Part shown: positions 44,278 through 54,909 of the stretch, one piece after another
Layout: each line of letters begins with the position of its first letter
How positions within the stretch are numbered: position 1 is the stretch's first letter
The notes under the pieces: model-generated
Told to the model about the DNA's origin: nothing
Seen by the model: the letters and a program-made list of their open reading frames with translations, nothing else
Databases searched by the model: none
NCBI RefSeq assembly: GCF_022201045.2
Contig: NC_068560.1
Coordinates: 29,901,501 to 29,965,500, forward strand
Direction of reading: 5' to 3'
Length of the DNA: 64,000 bases
Origin: Citrus sinensis
Taxonomy: Eukaryota > Streptophyta > Magnoliopsida > Sapindales > Rutaceae
Made by a program: the position numbers and the translations under genes

Positions 44278-45248
44278 GGACTCCAACCAACTTATGATTA
44301 TTAAAAAGTTCTTGATGACAAGTTTCATGGGCTATGCACTATACTTTGGTATTGTTGCATTTGCACTGAACTTATTTTTCGACCCAGTGATTAATGTGAA
44401 ATAAATAATTGATAATGAAGGAAAAAATTTATTGCCTAATCTACTAATCAAATAAATCCAAACTCCTTCAAGGATTTATCCCCTAATTTTTACCTCGTGA
44501 ATTGAAGAACTGTTGTAATGGGTTATTTAATTAATGTTTGTTATTAATTGATTTTTTTAGCTCTACATAGTTCGCTGCAAAACTAATTTGAACCGAATTT
44601 CATAGCAAAAGAATTTTCAGAGATATAAAACGATTTGAGTGATTCTTTTTTTTTTTTTCGGTTTTGGACTAAAGGTTACCCAAATCTCTCTAATGTTCTG
44701 ATACCTTCATCAAGATTGATGACATTACAATACTTTTATCAAAGTATACATCTCCCACGAGTTTGCTAAAGTTTTATTTTTCGTGGTTAAACTCCATTAT
44801 AGATTTTTATATGAATCCATTTTCCATAGGACCCTTTTGACTCTTCCAGCTATTGTGTGATTATTGCCTCGATGCCCTCGATGTTTACCATGGGATGGAC
44901 CTTATTGCGTATCTTCACTTTCAATGTGTGAGCCTGAAAAATCTCATCAACTTAAAGTTTACAGCATATATAACAACAATCCTCAACAAAACACCAATAT
45001 AAAATACTATACAATAAACAGCAAATTTCGGATTCATAATTTGGTAGAAGACATAAAAATGTACCCATACTCGTTGATTCTAACTTATAACAAGCATAAC
45101 AGTGCTTTAAATAATAATCAACAATCATTAACCAAGATGTTTCGCTACTTTAAATTTTCAAAACTCAAAAGGAAACGAGCAGTTCGTAAATTTTTTAACG
45201 CGATAAAGAAATATTTATTTGATTTTATTTAACTGAAAAGTTAGAGAG

Positions 45249-48112
45249 CTAAATAAAATGCCACGTTGGATGTTGATCATTGGGTGTACTCAAGATGGTT
45301 GATGGTGTGAATTGAGACAAATACAGGTCAAGGAGATCCCGTCCTCTTGTTTGACCGGCGGGAGTGGGGCAATTGCCTGCAAATGCATACGATCATAACA
45401 ATTGATCTTAATTTTTCACATAAAAAAATCCAAGTCATAATTAGACTTCCAATCATTACTTAGTATAAAATGAATAATTATCACTTGTTTGTACATGGGA
45501 GTGCATGCATATGGTTAAACTACCATGAGTGGGATAGCCAGAATGAAAGACATTACAAGAATCAATCTGAGCTTTGTATAGTTGCTACGACTCAGAACAT
45601 TTGGTAAGGTACAGGTGGGTGAATGTAATAAGCCACTTCTTTCATATTCATCATTGATTGCTCTTGTTTTGTATGGATGTGCATGCATATTATTAAACTA
45701 CCGTGAGTTTGAATCACAGGGCTGAAGGATACTCCAAGAACTAATCTAAAAGTTGATTGCTATATTTGATATTTCACTTGGAACAATTGGTAAAATATGC
45801 GAAAGTAATAAAGTGGTGAAAAATGAATGGTAATAAGCCACATGCAATCTCAATTAATAAGTTATATATAAGGATAAGATTCTATAAATTGTCGAAGTTA
45901 GGATAAGTAAATAATTAAAGAATCTTCCGACATGATAATTACTGTTATCTCATTAATACTCAACAACCTCCAACGATCTTATCAATTTCACCTTTTCACG
46001 ACCCTGTCAATCACACCTTTTCAGAGTATTACTTTCAGTCAAAACACCAATCAAATGCGAACAACAAAAACTATATCTATACTTTTATGAGATATACCCA
46101 CGATCTTTCCCTAAATGCTTCAACAACCCAATTCACTTTCATTATTTACTTGGATGAAGGCATAAGAATCTAGCTCTCACTGAATGTGTGTGCGCGTATT
46201 AAACAGTTGTCTCTGAATTTATATGAAGCCATTTCCATTACATTCATTAGTGATTGCTCCTGTTTAGGTACAAATGTATATATATATATATATATATTTG
46301 TGTGTGTGTGTGTGTGTGTGTGATAAACCAGATTAACGGAGACTATAAGAAATAATTAATACCTGAGGGATAAAAGTCAGTCCATGGGGAAAAGTTGACG
46401 TCAATTACTTGTCCAAATTGAGGACGTTGCATATCATTATTGTCGTCCTCTAAACCATCTCTTCGGCTTATTTGACCATCAATATTCATATTGTGTCCCC
46501 GGAACATATTTAAAGGTGGCACCAATATTTCTGTTGCCTCTTGAGGCTCATCTCTGCAAAGCGGAATTGAAATTAATTGCATAAAAAGGCAGTGAAGCAT
46601 TGTAATAGTATGTTTTTAAACCAATTCCAGAAGAAAAGAATATATATATATATATAAGAATGAAGCACCTAAGGGGAAGGAGGCCATTTGAATCCAAAAT
46701 GTTAAGATTATGAACTTGTGAGTCTCTATGTGGAAGCCATTCCAAGATATTGTTTGGACTTTCTGTAACAAATCCGTTCATATGATCTGACGTTTCGGCT
46801 GGAGGAAGGTGTGCCTAGTTGCATTGGCAGCAACTAACTTCATGTTATGTTACCATTATTATGAAAGCATACATCATTTCAGATACATACCTGCGAAGTA
46901 GCTGGCGTGCTAGACGAATTACAATTTTCCTCCAAAAGATGCTGCTACAAATTTCATAAGCTCCAATCACATATATATTTATGTTCTCCAGCCAAAATAT
47001 AATTCAAACGAGGAGTTATATATTTATATCTTAAATCTTAATCGCACCTTGCGTATGCGAACTTGTTTCAAAGTTTCCTCCAGGATTTGCTCCCGGTGCT
47101 TGATCTCGTACAATGTTGTCATTTCAGACGGATCTTCCTCAAATATCCTGGAAATTTTTATGCATATTAAGGTTAGGATTTCTAAATTGAAACTGTGCAA
47201 AGATTAGGGAATATATATACCTGAGACGTTTCTCCATGTTCTGTATTTGGGATTTACACTTGACGATTTCTTGTTGAACTTCCTGAATTTTGGATGAAGT
47301 GGGTTTCATCATAATAACTAAACAGCCGCAGATAAACGATTACAGATAGCTGGATGGAACTAGATTTTCATTCTTAAAATACCTCAAGGTGAGAATCAGT
47401 ATTCGTAGTTGGGTTGCTTTGCATAAAGAAAAAGGAAGGTTAGAAAGTGGAGGCAGAAATAAAAGTTGCATCAAGAGGAGGGGCAGAATCCGAACCTCGT
47501 TGCTTGATAAGTTTGGTTGGCCTCACTTCTTAACTTGCCGAGAGCCCTTTGTAGAAACTGCAAATAAAGTGCAATTACTGGATCATCATCTCGTACAAAT
47601 TCATACGGCAGGCTTTAAATTAGATCAGACACTGACAAGGTTCCTGGCTTACCTCTTGATTACGCAGTCTTCAAGACAGAGATGCATGTATAGCACCAAA
47701 TCAAGGAGAAGAACATGCATCAGAACAAATTAACTGAATAAATTGAAACCAGATATATGTGAGATACCCCAAGTACTTACCGTCCTCGCTCATGTTCGGG
47801 AAGATTGACATACCTTGCCAGAATCTCCTCCATGCTTTTTAACAATTAATACACCAAAAAGAAGCTATTTTAGGTTAGTTAAAAAAAAATTATATTTCTG
47901 AAATGATGAAGTGGGTGTCGAGCTCACCTTTTGTTTCCAGAGAAGAGGCTGACTCTTCCAGAAGGGGAGAACATGATGAGAGCCACATCAACATCACAGA
48001 GGACAGAAAGTTCATAAGCTTTCTTGACAAGCCCATTTCTCCTTTTTGAGAAAGTGACCTGCCTATTTGTTGTGTTCTCAATCCTCTTGATCTGCACCTT
48101 CACTCTTCCCAT
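45249..48112 (-). CDS. MIKC*-type MADS-box transcription factor (AGL66/AGL104-like)
   Basis: Nuclear DNA-binding factor. The MIKC* S-clade (AGL66, AGL67, AGL104) acts as heterodimers with AGL30/65/94 to control pollen maturation. Eleven exons: 48112-47928, 47834-47781, 47668-47653, 47557-47496, 47416-47383, 47282-47221, 47147-47048, 46944-46891, 46814-46669, 46553-46363, 45376-45249; total 1032 nt, 343 aa. Residues 1-60 are a complete MADS domain ([40 protein letters not shown]). The I and K-like regions ([25 protein letters not shown], then [16 protein letters not shown]) span ~62-190 and are split over many small exons, the hallmark of MIKC*. A 16-nt third exon is the smallest in the gene. 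The C-terminal domain is low-complexity. A start upstream of MGRVK was discounted. Intron 10 carries a long TA/TG microsatellite. Confidence 0.92.
45485..45842. repeat. Imperfect ~180-bp repeat, two tandem copies inside MADS intron 10
   Basis: Units from ~45485 and ~45661 share GTGCATGCATAT..TTAAACTACC and a downstream AATTGGTAA-like block, ending near AATAAGCCAC. Further copies occur near 46230 and at 51540-51600/53390. The copy at 51540 was the target of the LTR retrotransposon. Identity is only moderate. Confidence 0.6.
46271..46322. repeat. Compound (TA)n(GT)n microsatellite in MADS intron 10
   Basis: About 11 TA followed by about 11 GT dinucleotides, ending 40 bases from the donor side of exon 10. 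The purine-pyrimidine alternation can adopt Z-DNA or slip. Confidence 0.85.
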
Positions 48113-50810
48113 ATCTCTTTCTTGTTTTAGCAAAATCTATGGTCTATACGCTTGAATTAATTTCAATTTTCAAGATGACACAATAGCTAGTGAGGAAAAG
48201 GTACACAAATAAATCTTGAACTCTCCGCATATATACGCGCTCAAACACACACACACACACACAAGAGATTATATTTAGTGAGAAAATAAGGGAGCAAAGA
48301 AGGAAGAAAAACGTGATGTACTCTTGTCACCATCAGGCGAATTAAAGAAGATGACATGAGAGAGAAAGCGGTGTATGGCGGAATCTGGGTTACCAGGAGC
48401 GGCGTTGAATGTATAAACATAAGTGTCAAAATATATAAATAGAGAGAGAGAGATGAGATGATTCGTGAATGTTTTTCTTTTCTTTGCTTTATTAGCATTT
48501 ATTTCTCCTTTATACTATTAGAGTCGATTAGGCACACTATATTATCATCACATTAGGACTTGCGTAATCTCGTATATCCTCAAATTGGGAAGTTGAATCA
48601 ACAGCGGCACTAATACTTCATGACTTATCTTGAACTCTTCAACCAATTTGTGAAAAATTTCGAGTATATTTTTAATTCCTTTCATTCGATTCTTAATTTC
48701 ATGTGAACTCTGTAACTAATCATGCATGCAACCAAATGCTTGTTTCTAGAAAGATCTTTTAGTCAAAATATCAGTAAGTTATTCTACTTAAACATGAGTG
48801 GAGCTGAACTGGAAAGAGTTTGAATGTTGTCAAATTAAATATCAGTAATGATATACTTAAAATACATGGAGCAGGTTTCAAATGCCTAAATTAATAAAAA
48901 TACATTTTAATATAGTCAAAATATCTGTAAGGTCATTTTATCTTAAACAGAGTAGGATTGAGATGTTAAAATTACTAAAATAGTGTAGATCATAACTTTT
49001 TAGATTATTGAAAAGACATAAATATCTCTATTTTAAAATATAATAGGATTGAAGTACCAAAATTATTGAGAAGACATTTTAGTATAGTTAAAATATTAAT
49101 TAATAACCTTACTTTTACCTTAAACAAAGTAGGTAAATTGAGAAAGTCTAACCTGTCTAAACTATTGAAAGATTTAAATATCTCAATCATTATATTTAAA
49201 AGTCTCAAATAAGGAAATGCTTGTGAAAATCAAAGGTATATATACAATAAGCCAAGAAACCAACAGAATCACGATTTATTAAGCACAGAGAGAATGTATG
49301 TCGCAGCTAATCCCAAAAAAGGATTATCACATTTGCATTTGCATCCTCAAAATGAACATAGATAATTAGATTTCAAATAGGTAATACCAAAAATCGATGC
49401 CAAATTCGAAATCTCACAAAAGGGTAGGTGTTGAATCTTGAACCAGTTGTATATACATACATAATGGAGCGATTCATGCATAGCACGGATCCTAGAGGAG
49501 TGAAGAGACACAGATAAGAAGTTGAGAACAAGAACAAGCAAATAAGTTGTCTTTTTCAATTTGTTGTGTTCGAGGTTAACAAGAGATGCGGCTGGGAGTG
49601 GAGTGGGTCGGTCCCAGAAAGCACGTGGGTTTTGTACTTTCAGTTATGTCTTCCTCGATTGACTACCCCACCGACCTCTGAAGTTAAAGCTACAAATCGC
49701 AACGTGTCATTAACTTCTCGTTTCCTTCGAACTCGAACCCATCGATTCTGCATGCTCTCACTCCCCCAAGGACAGCAAACACAAAGGGCTCCACCAGCTT
49801 CACTGAGGTTCTTGTTTCGCTCGTAATCTTGTGCTCTCTTCTCTTATCGGTTTTGTTGCTTGTGCTGTTATGCAACTAATTATGCATTTTACCAGAGTTC
49901 CACATATATCAGGAGATTCAAGATATGCATAATCCTTCTTCCATGAGATTCCCAGAGCAGAGAGCTAAGAAACATGTACTAAACCTTGAAATCCCATTTT
50001 CCTTTTATTCCATTTTCCAATTCATTATTTACTGAAGTGATCTGAAGCGGAGTAAAAGAAACTCACTTGTCTTGCTATTGTTATTTGGGCTCGTGTAAAG
50101 CTGGGTCTAACGAGAAGCTTTTGTATCGGCTGGGTACCGTTTTGTTACAAATATATTATGCTAAAAATGATAATAGTAATAAATACTCGATCGGATATTT
50201 AAAAGGCCAAGAAGAAGATCAACGTGAATGAAAGATGTGAAAACAATTGGTGTATTACGTTTAGCGACGGAGGTTTTAAAATGAGTAAGGAACTCTGGAT
50301 AGTGTGTAACAAACTTACACGCACCTAAATGGATCCAATAATAGGTTGCCACCTCATGAAGACTGTATAAGCATAAATGAATTGGATTTTCTTTCTCCTT
50401 CCACCACCCCTTGTTGTTTTATAATAATACCATCCCATTTAGTAAATTAATTAATTAATTAATTTGTAATTCTGTCTTAATTTCATTTTCCCCGTAATTA
50501 TTATCTTTAATGTTCTGTAGTCTGATTGCCTGAAATTTCGCTCCATTTCCTCTCACTTTCCTTTTTCCTTTCCAGTCATTTCTTATCCTCTTTCCCCCCT
50601 TTTTTTTTCCTATTATGTGCAAACATTACTGCTGCTATTCTTCTCAAATAATAATAATAATAATAAAAGAAAAAGACAAACAAGACGGTCAATTGTTTTC
50701 CTTGTTTTATTTTGATAACAAGGATTACTACGGAATTGTGTAAATTATTATTTTTATTGCACATAAACCAATAAGGGAAATGGAATTATCATAACTCATG
50801 ATTAATGTTT
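48113..50810. other. Intergenic region upstream of the MADS gene
   Basis: Contains an (AC)9 microsatellite at about 48245-48262 within 150 bases of the MADS start, then A/T-rich sequence. A more GC-rich patch at 49560-49840 with open frames on both strands and a CACGTG motif near 49622 is not recognised; it may be a gene or promoter fragment. Confidence 0.5.
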
Positions 50811-50811
50811 T

Positions 50812-51415
50812 ATTTGGTATTGAGATATTATACCTTTTTTCTATTGAGAAAGAATTGTAACTGTGAAATAAAAATTATTATTGTGTAGTAAGTATGACCT
50901 TATATAATAATTGTAATAAAAACATTAAAGATGCTACTAGGGATGACAATTTTTCCCAATGGGATGAGATTGAGACATATTTTTGTTCCATAAAAAAATT
51001 TAGGGACGGGATTAGAACATTTTTTTTATCCCAATTACATATGCGGGACGGGAGTGGGATTGACAAATTTCGTCCCATCCCGTCTCATTATCGATTAAGA
51101 ATAGAAAATTTTTCAATTGGGATGGAATCCCGCAGGATCCCATCTCTTTTGGGACGGGATTGAGACATATTTTTATCCCAAAAAAAATATAGGGACGGGA
51201 TTGAGACGTTTTTTGATCTCATTTGCATATACGGGATGGAACTGGGATTGGTAAATCCCATCCCATCCCGTCCTATTGCCAACCCTAGATGTTACAGGTT
51301 TTTCATTATAATAGTAGTTGATTAAATCAACTTAACTCCTAAAATACAATAATTAATGTTTACAAAATATTTTAATACTATAATTTTTAAAATAACGACC
51401 AAAACTCAATATCGA
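50812..51415. mobile_element. Degenerate MITE split by a nested hAT insertion
   Basis: The outer parts 50812-50937 and 51288-51415 align with the MITE at 53723-53988 (shared GTAACT.TGAAATAAAA, AAAACATTAAAGAT and TTTTTCATTATA stretches). Its ends, TTTGGTATTGAGAT and CTCAATATCGAA, are decayed versions of the other copy's termini. The insertion at 50938-51287 separates the halves. Confidence 0.7.
50938..51287. mobile_element. hAT-type MITE, 350 bp, nested
   Basis: The left end TAGGGATGACAAT pairs with the complement of the right end TAGGGTTGGCAAT. An 8-bp duplication GATGCTAC (50930-50937) / GATGTTAC (51288-51295) has one mismatch. The interior repeats GGGACGGGATTGAGACATAT-like units in both orientations. 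It is related in its ends to the hAT element at 704-1382. Confidence 0.85.
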
Positions 51416-51605
51416 ACTCCAAAATTAAAAAATGTATGGCAACTGGCTGGGCCAAGATTGAAATTTTACGGCCCATAATAATTCTTCTTTCTTGTCCTTG
51501 ATGGTTTGATATCCGAAACTTGTCCCTAAAAATGAAACCGCTTCTTTCATATTCATCATTGATGGCTCTTGACAGTAGGAATCTGCATGCATATGACTGA
51601 ACTAC

Positions 51606-53384
51606 TGATGAAGAGCAAGAAATTGAAGAAATCCTAATTATATTTAAATGTATAATATTTAGGAATATTTTAATTAATTTGTATTCTAGTTTAATTTGGT
51701 TTCTTATTTAGAGTCTTATTGTTTAGGTATTGCTTATTTGGGTAATATTCCTAATTTAGGCATAAGTCTTATTAAAATAGGTTTTCTAATCATATTACGA
51801 TAAGTCTTATTTAGTATAAATAAGTGTCTTTTGTAGCTTTTACAAGCAGAGAATTTTGAGTTCAATAATATTTCAATTTTCAAATCTCTTTGTGAGTATT
51901 TGAATAGTTAATTCTCAGTATTCTGAATCAACGAGTCTTAACCCCTAAGTTCGCGGTATTCTTTTGAATCAACGTGAATTTAGTTGTTCTTTTATTCCGG
52001 TATTCTCTAGAATCAACGGAATATTTTGAACATTAAACTTCCGCTGCATCAGCTTGGTATCAGAGCCAAAACCTGGTATTACTCATCTAATCCCATCTAC
52101 CACCAAACGTTTCCTTTCTCCTTTTTGTTTTTTTCCATTTAGTTAAAAAAAAAAAAAAACCCAAACAACACCAAAAAAGCATAGGAAAAAAAAAGAAAAA
52201 AATTATATCATGATATCACAACATCGACGTGAAGATTTCATCTTGAGAGATGTTTTAGTTAAGATGTTGAGGATTTTGCGTTCAATTTCTCAAGATTTAG
52301 AGAAAATTCGAGATAGAAAATCTTTACACATAAAGCATGCATATGGATTTGATGACGTTGTTCACGATGATGGTTGTTATGAAGATAATGAGGAAAATAG
52401 TAACTTTGTTCCTTTCGATAATATTATTCCTTCCGAGGAGAATATTAATTGGCCATTCATGTCTACAACAAATCCTCAACACAAAGACATTGATTTGGAT
52501 CAATCTCCGAAATTTGATGAGTATCTTGATATTGTGGGACGAAAAGAGGTAATTGTTCATCAATCTTTTGATATTGTGGAGGAGAGAGAGATAGTTATTG
52601 ATACAATCTCTTATTGTTCTCTTGATTTGCCGAAAGAAGACAAAAAGAGTTGTGATATTTTTCAACAGTTAGTGGATTATAAGAAAAAATCGTTTTTCCT
52701 TAACTATGTTGAAGTTCGACACGAACAATATGAGAAGACATTATTGGAGAAGTTGTTGATAGAAGAATTTATTTTACGCCATTGGAGTGATTGGATGGAC
52801 GTTATTACAAAAGTTGGAAAATTTAAAGTTCGTCGTCTATGTCAAAGCTCTGTTTTAAAAATTAATCCTTATGCACATGAAGATGTTCTTGAAGATTACA
52901 ATATACAAGATTCGAGGACGAATTTTCTCCAACCTGGCGGGAATGATGCAGAGCAAGAAATTGAAGAAATCCTAATTATATTTAAATGTATAATATTTAG
53001 GAATATTTTAATTAATTTGTATTCTAGTTTAATTTGGTTTCCTATTTAGAGTCTTATTGTTTAGGTATTGCTTATTTGGGTAATATTCCTAATTTAGGCA
53101 TAAGTCTTATTAAAATAGGTTTTCTAATCATATTAGGATAAGTCTTATTTAGTATAAATAAGTGTCTTTTGTAGCTTTTACAAGTAGAGAATTTTGAGTT
53201 CAATAATATTTCAATTTTCAAATCTCTTTGTGAGTATTTGAATAGTTAATTCTCGGTATTCTGAATCAACGTAACCCCTAAGTTCGCGGTATTCTTTTGA
53301 ATCAACGTGAATTTAGTTGTTCTTTTATTCCGGTATTCTCTAGAATCAACGGAATATTTTGAACATTTAACTTCCGCTGCATCA
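51606..53384 (+). mobile_element. Small complete LTR retrotransposon, 1779 bp
   Basis: 5' LTR 51606-52051 (446 bp) and 3' LTR 52944-53384 (441 bp) start TGATG and end GCATCA. They differ by about six substitutions and one short indel, so the insertion is recent. The 5-bp duplication ACTAC is perfect at 51601-51605 and 53385-53389. A primer-binding site TGGTATCAGAGC, complementary to the 3' end of initiator tRNA-Met, is at 52055-52066. The LTR carries TATAAATA near 51815. There is no gag, protease, reverse transcriptase or integrase domain, so it is non-autonomous. One long ORF fills the interior (next entry). Confidence 0.92.
52210..53049 (+). CDS. ORF inside the small LTR retrotransposon
   Basis: 279 codons without interruption, running from the interior into the first ~105 bases of the 3' LTR. 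It is charged and acidic (many D/E/K), with no signal peptide or membrane segment. No catalytic motif is seen. The stretch DSRTNFLQPGGNDA just before the LTR matches the usual C-terminal tail of plant Ty3/gypsy polyproteins (DSRTN-F-x-x-GGND), so the ORF may be the far 3' end of a polyprotein fused to unrelated sequence. The start at 52210 is the first ATG after the primer-binding site, preceded by an A-rich leader. Confidence 0.6.
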   Translation: MISQHRREDFILRDVLVKMLRILRSISQDLEKIRDRKSLHIKHAYGFDDVVHDDGCYEDNEENSNFVPFDNIIPSEENINWPFMSTTNPQHKDIDLDQSPKFDEYLDIVGRKEVIVHQSFDIVEEREIVIDTISYCSLDLPKEDKKSCDIFQQLVDYKKKSFFLNYVEVRHEQYEKTLLEKLLIEEFILRHWSDWMDVITKVGKFKVRRLCQSSVLKINPYAHEDVLEDYNIQDSRTNFLQPGGNDAEQEIEEILIIFKCIIFRNILINLYSSLIWFPI

Positions 53385-53389
53385 ACTAC

Positions 53390-54900
53390 CGTGAGTTGAA
53401 AATAACAAGATAATGAAGCAATAGAGCATGAGTTGTTGCAGGCATTGAAGCAATTTTTGGTGACGTAAAAATGCCATGATTTCTCAACCTCATTGCTATA
53501 CCTTGTAACAATACATGCTCTATTGCTTAGCCAACAATTTAATAAGGTTTGAATTGTACTAATGCCAAAAATTGATGCAAAATTTCGAAATCTTAAGAGT
53601 TATTGAAGCTTTTCTATTTTCATGCACTGATACATGCATATATCTTGAGGATTATGAGGACTTGGATAATTAGAATAATTTAAAGAATTATAAAATGAAA
53701 GAAGATGTAATCACCGATAGATGGTGCGTTTGGGATTGAGGTGCTGCAACTTTTAAGCTGTTGTGGAAAAAAAAACTGTAACTATGAAATAAAAGTTAAT
53801 AATATGTAATAAATATAAATTTAAAATAATAATTTTAACAAAATTATTAAAGATATAATAGATTTTTCATTATACAAGTGAAAAATCATATTAATATATC
53901 TTCCAAACTACAGCAGTTAGTGTTTACCAAATATTTTAGTGCTGTATCTTTTAAGTTACAGCTACCCAACCTCAATCCCAAACGCACCCAGAATCACAAC
54001 TAACTAATTTAATAAATGGGGTAGAAGCAGTATACAACAAGTGGGTTGGATTTAAACACCGCCTTAAATTATGATGGGCCGTAAGGCCCTTCGTGATGGG
54101 CTTTAAATCCATGACAATGAAAGAATAAGAGTGGAGCTCCCGGCACCCATCAACAACTCTAAATGAAGCTCCCACTTCTACTTGTGTAGCTCTACCTTTT
54201 ATTTGAAATTTTGAAAAGGACAAAAATACTTCTAATTAAATTACACATAATTTCTTTTTTTTTCCTTAAAAATAATGACAGACATGAAAAGAAATATCAA
54301 AACCTAAATTAAGATAATAGATCTTTAATTAAATTCTATTATCATCTAGAAGAAATTAATTTACACAGTAAATTTACTTTTTTTCGTAATAAAACTCTTA
54401 TCGTTATATAATATATTTCATTATTGTTTTAATTTATTTTGAATTTATTAGAAAAATTTTAGTTTTATCATTTTAGGATTTAACTATAAAAGGATTCATG
54501 ATTTGTAAGTATAAAGACATAATTAAATTCAAATTTGTCCTCCTTATAGAAATTTCTCCAACAATGAAATTATAATTACAAAAACTAAGGTTTCATGAGG
54601 ATATTAACGTGGGTGTCAATAGCATCACTCAAAACCTTACATTCAAATAAACCTAGGAAGAAACTTATTATACCTAACGGTCAGAAAAAAAAAAAAAAAA
54701 AAAAAGAAAGTTTGTCATTCAATCCCCCGCCACCATTCTCAGCAGAGCTACTGGTTGAGTTGAAGCTACTGATAGTACTATGTTTGGCCACACACATGCT
54801 TTAGTAAACCTACTAGTCCTCTCTTCCAATTTCAAATCTTCACCGCAAATTTAGTAATATGTTGCTGCCTCTCTCTCTGGCTCTCCTACTCCCTAGTTAC
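53390..54900. other. Intergenic region upstream of the RING gene
   Basis: Contains the right half of the disrupted repeat, a 266-bp MITE at 53723-53988 and A/T-rich sequence. The leader and promoter of the RING gene must lie in roughly 54600-54909; no clear TATA box seen. Confidence 0.5.
53723..53988. mobile_element. MITE, 266 bp, with perfect 19-bp terminal inverted repeats
   Basis: GGTGCGTTTGGGATTGAGG at 53723-53741 is exactly complementary to CCTCAATCCCAAACGCACC at 53970-53988. Further subterminal matching (AACTTTTAAGCTGT / ACAGCTGTAACTTAAAAG-like) supports one element. No target duplication is obvious, so superfamily is open. An older copy is at 50812-51415. Confidence 0.8.
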
Positions 54901-54909
54901 CTAGTAGAC

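Larger units (their letters stand above)
36760..45240. other. Gene-poor, transposon-rich stretch
   Basis: After the cyclin promoter (GAGAGG repeats near 36868-36892) no protein gene is supported for 8.5 kb. It holds a small perfect hairpin at 37637-37659, two copies of a SINE family, a Tourist-like MITE, a Harbinger-like element, a small hAT, a (CT)n tract at about 42289-42330, and an inverted-repeat element at 43505-44277. Patches near 39330-39600 are more GC-rich and open on both strands but unrecognised. The frame at 44864-45232 resembles no family. Confidence 0.6.

Noticed and set aside
44864-45232. 122-codon plus-strand frame beside the MADS gene
   Set aside because: The composition is A/T-driven (Asn, Lys, Ile, Tyr), no domain is recognisable, and its end lies at the MADS 3' end on the opposite strand.
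46230-46290. Fourth copy of the 180-bp repeat of the MADS intron
   Set aside because: Only about 30 bases align before the microsatellite starts, too short to define a copy.
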